A stretch of 10,000 nt of DNA from Zygnema cylindricum (taxonomy: Eukaryota; Streptophyta; Zygnematophyceae; Zygnematales; Zygnemataceae). This document shows, in pieces, positions 1 through 6,699 of the stretch (its first letter is position 1; every line of letters starts with the position of its first letter). The notes under the pieces are model-generated. The model did no database searches. It saw only the letters and a list, made by a program, of their open reading frames with translations, and was not told the origin of the DNA. A program made the position numbers and the translations under genes. Where the stretch lies: contig JBBHKE010002112.1 of the NCBI GenBank assembly GCA_037447655.1, positions 1 through 10,000 on the forward strand, written 5' to 3'.

Positions 1-831
1 TTTTCCAAAGAAAAAATGCCAAAAAAAAAGTTCAAAAATATAAAAAAGCTAATAAAAATTTACGTCTTAAAAAAAAAAAAAAAAAAAAAAAAAGAGAGAG
101 ATAAAAGCAATTAGTGAAAAAAAGAACAAAATTCTCAGGTTAAAATGTGAAATCTTTGAGTTAAATTAATTTTGAAAAGAATTAAAATGTGGGACGTGAC
201 ATTTCATTGGATTTGAGTTGAAATAAGCTTCTTTTTTTTCAAGTTTCGCTACATGTCCCATTTTTAGATTTCAAAAAAAAAAAAGATGTAATGATAAGAA
301 AAGGGACAGAAATTTTCACAAATTTCAAAACTTCATTACAAATTTCCAGCTAAAGTAAGTAAAAATAAGCTTAGTTTCAAAATTTTAACATCCAATTTCC
401 GGAAAAAATATCATTTCCGAAATGAAAATTCAAATTAATATGAACCTAAAAAAATGGATGCCAACCCAAAAAGAAGGTGTGAAACTAACAAATGGATGGG
501 ATGTGAAAATAACAAAAAAAATAAAAACGAAAGTGCTAAAAGAGATAAAAACAAAAAACAAAAAAAAGAGAGGCATCGAAAGAGAAAGATCCAAACCTGA
601 GGCAAATCCAGGACACGTGGCAGTTGAATCGGCGTGACCGCCCGTCGCATAGGAGACAGCTGTACGGAAGCTCCCTGATTGGTCCAAAATAACGACGCTA
701 CAAATAAGACAACCAGCAGCAACCCTATCCCTAATACGAATAGCGAAAAAACAGGAGAAAACCCCCCTGGCACACTAAACAGTGTTCTTGGCGTTTGAGG
801 TTTGGCTCCACGTGCGTGTTTTCCGGGCTGA
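1..831. other. A-rich intergenic DNA without recognisable gene
   Basis: The + strand is very A-rich over about the first 600 bases, with many short A runs and one uninterrupted 25-bp A run at 69-93 followed by GAGAGAGA. Base composition becomes mixed after about 600, where a G-box-like CACGTGG (615-621) and an inverted CCAAT motif (GATTGGTCC, 677-685) appear. Open frames here (for example 435-884 minus and 422-637 plus) are low-complexity Lys- or Phe/Leu-rich translations with no family resemblance. The region could be the far upstream part of a gene outside the window, but nothing proves it. Confidence 0.6.
69..93. repeat. Poly(A) mononucleotide run
   Basis: This is an uninterrupted run of 25 adenines, followed by a short GA dinucleotide run (GAGAGAGA). 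It could be the tail scar of a retroposed sequence, but I see no retroposon body or target duplication next to it, so it is listed only as a simple repeat. Confidence 0.8.
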
Positions 832-852
832 GGAAGCTTCGGAGAAGCTTCC
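832..852. repeat. Perfect short hairpin (9-bp arms, 3-base loop)
   Basis: GGAAGCTTC and GAAGCTTCC are exact reverse complements separated by GGA. No T-run or other signal follows that would give it a known role. It lies just upstream of the GA-rich tract. Confidence 0.7.
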
Positions 853-884
853 GAGGGGGAGGCACGAGGGCGGGAACGGAGCAT

Positions 885-1015
885 AATGAAGGGGGGGAGA
901 GGGAGAGGAAGAAGAAGGAGGAGGTAATGGGGAAGAGAAAATGGAGAGGAGAAGAGAGGGAGGAGAGTAGAGGAGAGAGAAAGGGAGTGGGAGAGGGAAA
1001 GGAGATAACTGGAGA
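885..1015. repeat. Purine-rich (GA/GGA) tract
   Basis: For about 130 bases the + strand is almost only G and A, with irregular GA, GGA and GAA units and scarcely any pyrimidines. The NAT gene in this window has a comparable GA-rich 5' leader, so this could be part of a leader or promoter of another gene (read as CT-rich on the minus strand). I see no coding sequence attached to it on either side. Confidence 0.75.
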
Positions 1016-1020
1016 TATTT

Positions 1021-1556
1021 CTACACCGTGAATCGCTATTAGCGTCAATGTTTTTTTCGCCACTTAAAACATCTTATTCCGTACACACTTGTTGAATTTT
1101 CAATTTGAGACCGCCAATCGGAAGCTGAGAATGTTACTTTTCAATCGCAACCGTCAGATCCAAAATCCGACAAGTGTGTACGGAAAAAAGATGTTTTAAG
1201 CATAGTTCAAAAGTAGGTGAAGTAGGCCCATACAATATGCCTATTGTATGTAAAACATACAATATGACCTTAAGGCCCATATTGTATTCGGACCTATTGA
1301 GACCAATGAAAACATTCGGATCAAAAATTGGACCAATTAAAACATTCAGACCAAAAAAAAAATATTTACACCGTCAGATTCGGACGATCGGACGGTCGCT
1401 GATCAAAGTAGCGATCTCAGAAGATCACATGAAAAGCCCATAACACAACTTACGATAAAGGCGCCGACCAAAGGCCTACAATAGAAACGCCTACTTTTGA
1501 ACTATGGTTTTAAGTGGCGAAAAAAACATTGACGCTAATAGCGATTCACGGTGTAG
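1021..1556. mobile_element. Foldback MITE, interrupted by a nested hAT-like MITE
   Basis: The first 50 bases (1021-1070, starting CTACACCGTGAATCGC) are the exact reverse complement of the last 50 (1507-1556). The inverted repeat continues inward to about 72 bp once the nested insert at 1201-1506 and its 8-bp duplication are removed; one small mismatch or indel near CCGTACACAC is visible. The restored length is 222 bp. The flanks are TTT on both sides, compatible with a 3-bp target duplication but weak because it is homopolymeric. There is no coding capacity. The long arms would allow hairpin formation in RNA or single-stranded DNA. Superfamily is unassigned; 3-bp duplications occur in CACTA and PIF/Harbinger elements, but the termini match neither clearly. 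Confidence 0.85.
1201..1506 (-). mobile_element. hAT-like 306-bp MITE, copy 1 (nested)
   Basis: The element begins CATAGTTCAAAAGTAGG and ends with the exact reverse complement of those 17 bases. It is flanked by a perfect 8-bp duplication GTTTTAAG (1193-1200 and 1507-1514), which fits the nTnnnnAn preference known for hAT insertions. Relative to copy 2 at 3628-3933 it is inverted, has the same length (306 bp) and is highly similar by eye. One end carries subterminal palindromic blocks of ACAATATG/CATATTGT. There is no transposase frame. The CATAG start is not the canonical hAT CAGGG, so the superfamily call rests mainly on the 8-bp duplication and its consensus. Confidence 0.85.
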
Positions 1557-1660
1557 TTTACTACATTTTGTTATTTTGACTCTCAAGAGGCGATATAGGT
1601 CCAGATTTTGTATCGAGTGCGATATTCGATACACACGCCGAAGAAATGAAATGAAAAAGC

Positions 1661-1724
1661 CGTACTGTACTGTACTGTACTGTACTGTACTAATGTACTG
1701 TCATGTACTGTGCTGTACTGTACT
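1661..1724. repeat. (CTGTA)n pentanucleotide microsatellite
   Basis: Units of GTACT/CTGTA repeat in tandem, five clean units first, then interrupted copies (TAATGTACTG, TCATGTACTG, TGCTGTACTG). Interruptions suggest an ageing microsatellite. GTAC-containing motifs are also common in the termini of neighbouring MITEs. Confidence 0.85.
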
Positions 1725-1883
1725 TTATTGAAAGCATGGCTATGCGAAAGCAATGCGAATGGCTACGATACGACAGTGTTAACCATCGCATCGAATTTCT
1801 CGCGACGTAGGAAAATGCAATTGCTGCCGTGTCGTACGGAGGTGCCTCGTCCTATGTGACGACTGTAGCGCAGGCGAAATTAT

Positions 1884-2243
1884 TAGTGTTGTGTATCGGT
1901 AGCCATTTTCCGGGAACCGATATACCACTGTTTTTGGCCTACCGATAATCGATATATTGGTACGATATATCGGTACCTGAATTATCGGTTTTTCGTCGCG
2001 ATAATGCGGGTTCGATAACTATCGACGATAACTCCGTACTCTGGTACGGAATGGATTGTTAAAAAAAGATCAAAAGCCCCCTTCCCCCCATCGCGACATC
2101 TACGTACTCATTTCGTACATTATTTCCGTACCTTAAATTACGTGCTATTTGAATGAATATATCGGTATCCCTCACCGTTCGATAACCGATAACTATCGGT
2201 ATCGGTTCTAACGCGATACGTTTTTACTCGATACACAACCCTA
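1884..2243. mobile_element. hAT-like non-autonomous element (360 bp) with 8-bp TSD
   Basis: The left end reads TAGTGTTGTGTATCG and the right end, reverse complemented, reads TAGGGTTGTGTATCG (14 of 15 identical). A perfect 8-bp duplication GAAATTAT flanks it at 1876-1883 and 2244-2251. TAGGG-type ends with 8-bp duplications are typical of the hAT superfamily. The interior is packed with TATCGGT and its complement ACCGATA in both orientations, which may be subterminal transposase-binding motifs. No transposase frame is present, so it would depend on a partner elsewhere. Confidence 0.88.
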
Positions 2244-2328
2244 GAAATTATGCTTGATATATTCATGCAACATATCGCAAAAATTTATGCCTATGTTTAA
2301 AATTTGGTACAATATGATCGACGTTTCA

Positions 2329-2545
2329 GTAAGGTTGTGTTCCCATGTAACCTTAACTTAGATAACCTGTGTGTTGTCGCGAAAATTTTGCATACACGGT
2401 TTTCACCTCTCCCAATGTTTAAAGCGAAATCGCCACTTAAGTTTGTGACACTTTTGTAAGGGCATGTTCCCATGTAACTCAAACTTATTCTTGTTTCTTT
2501 GTTTTTGGCAAAGATTTTCCGTACTGTTTTGAAAGCGTTCCGCTG
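2329..2545. repeat. Imperfect direct repeat, spacing about 127 bp
   Basis: The exact block TGTTCCCATGTAAC occurs at 2338-2351 and 2465-2478. Similarity extends at lower identity on both sides: GTAAGG before the block in both copies, and AAA-TTTT-C-TAC followed by TTTTC/TTTTG further on. This is an old tandem duplication with no terminal repeats that I can find. Confidence 0.5.
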
Positions 2546-2605
2546 TAACACAATGAAAGCGTTACTTTAAATTGTGACAGATGTAGGCGTGGGTGTACTT
2601 TTTGA

Positions 2606-2703
2606 CGGTTGTAGACGACTACAAAACTCGCAACAATTGATGTCGCTTACAAAATAACAACGGTTGTAGACGTTTGGTTTATTGTGACATTGTAGACGTG
2701 TAG
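2606..2703. repeat. Dispersed GGTTGTAGACG motif, three copies
   Basis: CGGTTGTAGACG occurs at 2606-2617 and 2661-2672, and a third TTGTAGACG lies at about 2689-2697. Spacings of 55 and about 29 bases are irregular. No terminal repeat or duplication delimits a larger element. Confidence 0.5.
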
Positions 2704-2801
2704 GGTTTGTGAGATTTTAACGTCACGCTCACTTATGATATAGTTGACGTCGGTAATTCTAAAACTTTTTGCTATTGTTTCACAATTGTGTTTTTTAGAC
2801 C

Positions 2802-3109
2802 TTTCTCACTTTATTTGCCATCAAAACGTGCCAAAAGATAGTCAAAAGGTATTCTTTTTCGGAGATCTTTCATTTAATACCATTACTATAATCTTTCATT
2901 GCAAGAACTGTGAGATAGACGCGGTAGTGGGGGAGGGAGAGAGAGAGGCATCTTTTTTCTCACTTTACTTACCATCAAAATAAGCTCAAAGACAGTTAAA
3001 AGTAATACTTTTTGAAGATCTTTCATTTTATACCATTATTGTCGTTTTTCATTGCAAAAATTGTGAGATAGACGCGGTAGTGGGAGAGGGAGAGAGAAAA
3101 AGGCGCCTT
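2802..3109. repeat. Tandem duplication of a ~154-bp unit
   Basis: Two adjacent units begin TTTCTCACTTTA (around 2802 and 2956) and both contain CCATCAAAA, GATCTTTCATTT, TACCATTA, CATTGCAA and end with GTGAGATAGACGCGGTAGTGGG followed by a GA-rich stretch. Equivalent positions are 154 bases apart. The copies differ by many substitutions, so the duplication is not recent. No coding capacity is evident. Confidence 0.8.
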
Positions 3110-3619
3110 CACTACCTTCGCTTTTGTGAAATGGCATCCGTTGCTTGAGACCCCTCCACGGCCCCTGCACGGAAAAAAGTACGTACAGGCTGGAAATGGA
3201 GAGTGGTATTTTTTTTCTGGTACTCCGGGTAGTACAAATATTTTTTTCAAAAACCTTTGACGCGTGCGAAAACCTCTACCTATTCGTTCACATCTTCAAG
3301 CTTCATTTAAAATCACCTCGCGAGGTGATTTCCGTAGAGGTTTGACGATGTGCAGGAGGGACGCTAAAGTGGGTCGAAACGCTATAGAGGACAAACTGCA
3401 ATACATTTTAGGTTTCAAGTTGACGCAAATTGTACTGTGTCAATTTCATTTTTTTGGTACGGCTGCATATTTTCTTGTTGTGGGCTAAGTTTTGGCGGAA
3501 AACGACAGGAAAAAACCCTCACTTTATCACATGGGAAAGTGCCCTTACGTATCTTGAAAACAAAAAGGTAACGTTTCTGATTGTCCTCGCGCACTAAACC
3601 TAGGTTGGAGTTTTTTTTA
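3110..3619. other. Intergenic stretch with a perfect palindrome
   Basis: No gene is recognised. Short open frames on both strands lack family resemblance. The one clear structure is the palindrome at 3310-3331, with outer inverted blocks AAACCTCTAC (about 3271-3280) and GTAGAGGTTT (about 3334-3343). It may be a decayed foldback element, but its ends cannot be fixed. Confidence 0.5.
3310..3331. repeat. 22-bp perfect palindrome AAATCACCTCG/CGAGGTGATTT
   Basis: The two 11-base arms meet without a spacer at the central CGCG. It is enclosed by the inverted blocks AAACCTCTAC and GTAGAGGTTT, giving a two-tier cruciform-capable structure across about 3271-3343. Confidence 0.8.
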
Positions 3620-3627
3620 GTATTTTC

Positions 3628-3933
3628 CATAGTTCAAAAGCAGGCGTTTTTATGGTAGGCCTTTGGTCGGCGCCTTTATCGTAAGTTGTGTTATGGGCTT
3701 TTCATGTGATCTTCTTAGATCGCTTCTTTTATTAGCGACCGTCCGATCGTACGAATCTGACGGTGTAAATATTTTTTTTTGGACCGAATGTTTTAATTGG
3801 TCCAAGTTTTGGTCCGAATGTTTTAATTGGTCCGAATAGGTCCGAATACAATATGGGCCTTAAGGTCATATTGTATGTTTTGCATACAATAGGCATATTG
3901 TATGGGCCTACTTTCACCTACTTTTGAACTATG
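3628..3933 (+). mobile_element. hAT-like 306-bp MITE, copy 2
   Basis: It starts CATAGTTCAAAAGCAGG and ends CCTACTTTTGAACTATG. An 8-bp duplication GTATTTTC flanks it at 3620-3627 and 3934-3941. It is the same length as copy 1 but in the opposite orientation, and sequence identity by eye is high along the whole element. Copy 3 begins immediately after the right-hand duplication. There is no coding capacity. Confidence 0.87.
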
Positions 3934-3941
3934 GTATTTTC

Positions 3942-4394
3942 CATAGTTCAAAAGTAGGCGTTTTTTCGTAGGCCTTAAATAGGCCGCCTTTAGCGTAAGT
4001 TGTGTTACGGGCTTTCCATGTGATCTTCTTATATTGCTACTTTGATCAGCGACCGTCTGATCGTTCGAATTTGATGATAGTCCTATCGTAAGTTGTGTTA
4101 TTGGCTTTCCATATGATCTTCTTAGATCGCTACTTTGATCAATGACTATCCGATCGTCCAAATCTGACGGTTTAAATAAAAAGTACCTCAAAACTCACAG
4201 ATTTCTTTTTTGTCCAAATGTATTTCAAGATTTAGACATGACATTTAATTCTCTATCGATCGATGTGCAACTCAACCCCGTTACTGTTTTATTTTATTTT
4301 GCAGCCAATACAATATGGGTCTTAAGGTAGTATTGTAAAATTTACGTACAATAGGCATATTGTATGGGCAACTTTCACCTAGTTTAAAACTATG
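3942..4394 (+). mobile_element. hAT-like MITE, copy 3, rearranged (453 bp)
   Basis: The left end CATAGTTCAAAAGTAGG matches the family exactly; the right end CCTAGTTTAAAACTATG is diverged. Compared with the 306-bp copies it contains a tandem 93-bp duplication (3994-4086 and 4087-4179), and around 4185-4305 most of the family sequence is replaced by unrelated DNA. The palindromic TACAATATGGG...CCATATTG end module resumes after that. No 8-bp duplication flanks it: the left neighbour is GTATTTTC and the right neighbour CTAAAAAG. This is an older or recombined copy. Confidence 0.78.
3994..4179. repeat. 93-bp tandem duplication inside MITE copy 3
   Basis: CGTAAGTTGTGTTA begins at 3994 and again at 4087. 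Both units continue with GGCTTTCCAT, TGATCTTCTTA, CTACTTTGATCA and a CGATCGT-like block. The other two family copies have a single unit. Several substitutions separate the two units, so the duplication is not very recent. Confidence 0.8.
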
Positions 4395-4540
4395 CTAAAA
4401 AGTATTGATGACCAACAAAGGTCTTATTGACGAATTAGCCAAGATTAGTACGGTGGGCCGCAGAGTATCCATATTACTATTTCACCATGCACTAATTTAG
4501 CGTGATTAACAAACTAATTGTTAGGCTCTTTACTGTACTA
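4395..4540. other. Short unassigned spacer between MITEs
   Basis: About 146 bases of AT-rich sequence with no terminal repeats, coding frame or clear similarity to the neighbouring elements. The motif TTTACTGT just before 4537 recurs just after the next element (from about 5049), which might be a trace of a duplicated target, though it does not abut the terminus there. Confidence 0.45.
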
Positions 4541-5044
4541 TACACCGTGAATCGCTTTTAGGTTAATGAAATAGATAGCGTAATGAAACAATTAGCGTTA
4601 TTTACGCTAATTGGGAATGTCGTTTTTTGTGGAAATAATTTTTATTCTAATTTTTCGTATACTCTAATTTGTAAATTGCTTTGTAAAATTTTTCGGTGCA
4701 GAATATCTCCTTACTAAAATATGTGCATGTACGAAATTGTTCAAATCGTACGCCGTCGCGTTTTTTTGACATCCGCGAATGCCGGAAAATATTTACGCAA
4801 TTACATGTTAGCGCGACTACGGGACAGCGTGAATATTTTTTCTGTACTTTTGTACTTGAAAAAGTACATAAAGTACGGCTCTGATAGACCGTACACCACA
4901 CTATTTATAATGGAACTATATTAGAGTCAGGAATCCTATTTAATGGGCTACCTCAAATAACGTGTAGAAACATTTAGAATGTTTAATTCTATTTGAGAAT
5001 TTTCCGAAAAAAGCAGGGTACCTCAATTAGCGATTCACGGTGTA
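4541..5044. mobile_element. Long TACACCG-terminus element A (504 bp)
   Basis: The element begins TACACCGTGAATCGCT and ends with its exact reverse complement AGCGATTCACGGTGTA. These 16 bases equal the termini of the foldback MITE at 1021-1556. The interior shares order and motifs with element B next to it: an AT-rich left half with TTCTAATT and TTTGTAAA-like words, a run of GTAC words, then a GTACGG...CCGTAC hairpin (4873-4894) followed by a CTATTTA-type word. The small open frames on both strands do not resemble a transposase. No convincing target duplication is seen. Confidence 0.72.
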
Positions 5045-5061
5045 GTGTTTACTGTTTAGAG

Positions 5062-5613
5062 TACAGTACACCGCCAATCGTTATTAGGATGTAAGTTTTT
5101 TTAGCGTATAAAAATAATTACCGTGGTGTACGCTATTTAAGAATTTGAAATTTTTGGAAAAAATCATACATTCTAATTGTTTGATTATGGTAATTTGGAT
5201 CTTTGAAAAAACAAATGTCGGTCGCAAACATACTTACACTAATATAGGTCTCCGTACACAGTCTGACAACTCGTACATAAATCGTACATTCACACGGTCG
5301 AAATGCGGCAGTCGGACGAATATGTGCGAACGGGATGTTTTACGACCTAGTTTGTTTCCTTTTTAGAACGCACATTCTCATGCGTCCGCGGTTACTAAAA
5401 CTAATTTATTGTACTTCTTATCTTAAAAAGGTACATTTATGTACGGTCTGACTCTGACCGTACATTACTCTATTTAAGAGACAACGTACTGAAAATAACC
5501 CTAAATAGAATAAAGAAAAAAATAGAATGAACTACACTAATGGAGAATTAATAAAAAAAAAGCGGGACGGAATTAGCGTACACAACGCTAATAATGATTG
5601 GTGGTGTACTGTA
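5062..5613. mobile_element. Long TACACCG-terminus element B (552 bp)
   Basis: The left terminus TACAGTACACCGCCAATC and the reverse complement of the right terminus, TACAGTACACCACCAATC, agree over about 26 bases with two mismatches. A possible 3-bp duplication GAG flanks the element (5059-5061 and 5614-5616). Its right half aligns with element A, including a perfect GTACGGTC/GACCGTAC hairpin at 5441-5463. It is therefore a diverged relative of A lying in tandem, 17 bases downstream. No transposase frame is present. Confidence 0.7.
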
Positions 5614-5636
5614 GAGTTAATTAATAATTACATTAC

Positions 5637-5840
5637 CCCGTGTACCGCTATTGCTGTTAATTTCTTTACCCACTTAAACCATTTTTTCTCCGTCGAATTA
5701 ACAATCTGGCGGTTGCGATTGAAAACTGAGATTCGCACCTTCCGATTGGTCCCCTCCGATCGAAAATCGGATATGTGTGCACGTAAAAAATATGTTCCAA
5801 GTGTCAAAGAAACCATTCACACTAATAGCGATACACGTAG
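5637..5840. mobile_element. Diverged short foldback MITE, copy C (~204 bp)
   Basis: The left arm contains CGTGTACCGCTATT and CACTTAAACC. The right arm, reverse complemented, contains CTACGTGTATCGCTATTAG followed by CACTTGGAAC. The interior carries GGTTGCGATTGAAAA and CTTCCGATTGG, which are the reverse complement of the interior of the foldback MITE at 1021-1200. It is thus an inverted, strongly diverged member of that family. Exact ends are uncertain by a few bases. Confidence 0.7.
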
Positions 5841-5879
5841 TTTCTTCAGGCTTAACAACCACTATCTGAGATAAGACCG

Positions 5880-6428
5880 ATCAACCCTAAATGAGGTGAG
5901 CGTTACAGAGTATCACGATTGTCCCATCGAGTTGAAAAGTACACCACAATATCAACTGGATCGTGTTACAAGTCCATCCATGCGTCATGCTGACGCTCAC
6001 AAACGCCGGATCAGAGCCTCCGATTGGTCGCAAGCCTGCAAGTTTGGCGGGCGACACTTCCGTCCGCCGCGTCTGTCACGTGGTACGGCGTCAGCAAAAA
6101 GGACGCCTGCGATTGGTCGAAGAGAGACACAGTTTGAGGCCGCCCGATTGCCCGCCCTCTCTGCCACCTGCGTACTGTACCACGTGTTTCAATTATCCAA
6201 TGAACGTTCAGAAAATCAGCAGTAAATCCCTAGTCCGAATCTGCCATACCGTTCTGACAGCATGTATGTCGTACGGATGCCGTACATCTGCAACTGCTCT
6301 TCTCCCGCGGCCACGTCGGTTTGGTTTCGACCCCGAGGCCGCCAGGAGCAGATAGTGACGTAACTCATATAGGACAAAAGTATTACAGAGAACCAGACAG
6401 ACAAAACGCAGGGCAAAGGTCGACAAAA
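5880..6428 (+). promoter_or_regulatory. Probable NAT gene promoter region
   Basis: This GC-richer block between the last MITE and the GA-rich leader holds several plant promoter motifs. Two G-boxes CACGTG lie at 6077-6082 and 6181-6186, and two identical CGATTGGTCG words (inverted CCAAT) at 6021-6030 and 6110-6119. A forward CCAAT is at 6197-6201 and a GTGACGTAA bZIP-type ACGT motif at about 6356-6364. A weak TATA-like CATATAGG occurs near 6367-6374. The transcription start cannot be placed from sequence alone. The frames crossing this block are Arg/Pro-rich translations without family similarity. Confidence 0.55.
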
Positions 6429-6520
6429 AGGGAGAAAGAGAAATAGCGAGTTTGAGAGAGAGAGAGAGAAAGAGAGAGAGAACGCGAGAAAGAGAGCGCG
6501 AGAAAGAGAGAGAAGCAGAA
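6429..6520 (+). repeat. GA-rich tract in the NAT 5' leader
   Basis: GAGA and GAAA units dominate about 90 bases and end about 17 bases before the start codon. There is no ATG between about 6290 and the start codon, so the leader has no upstream start in this stretch. GA/CT-rich leaders are frequent in plants and can bind GAGA-type (BBR/BPC) factors; that role is only inferred here. Confidence 0.75.
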
Positions 6521-6536
6521 TCCGAGTCTCACAGCC

Positions 6537-6699
6537 ATGGCGGGCGGCGAGACGCATGTCGACGTGGCAACTCCTCCGGACAGTCCGAAGCAGAGTCTGG
6601 CGGACGAGAAGGAGGTCGTGCCCGCGAATCCCGGCGCATGGAACGTGGACGACCAGTACCGCGGCGTGCGGTACGGCGTCAACGACTGCCCGCCATGGT
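6537..6699 (+). CDS. NAT exon 1 (residues 1-54 plus first base of codon 55)
   Basis: Exon 1 encodes a hydrophilic, charged and Pro/Ser-containing N-terminus that should be cytosolic, ending in YGVNDCPPW just before the first membrane segment. The donor is placed at TGGT|GTACGG because this phase-1 cut plus AC from exon 2 gives Tyr55 and the family-like join PPW-Y-EA. The alternative GT two bases earlier would break the frame. Confidence 0.85.

Noticed and set aside
435-1063. Open frames on the minus strand of 110-149 residues
   Set aside because: The translations are Leu/Phe/Ser-rich products of A- and GA-rich DNA with no family motif and no splice support.
3823-4191. 122-residue minus-strand frame
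   Set aside because: It crosses two MITE copies and their junction, so it is a translation of repeat DNA.
5883-5891. AACCCTAAA telomere-like word (also in element B near 5497)
   Set aside because: Single occurrences only, no tandem array; a telo-box role would be a guess.
5896-6355. Overlapping + strand frames of 109 and 130 residues upstream of the NAT gene
   Set aside because: They are Arg/Pro-rich without family resemblance and lie on promoter-like sequence with G-boxes and CCAAT motifs. An upstream exon cannot be excluded but nothing supports it.
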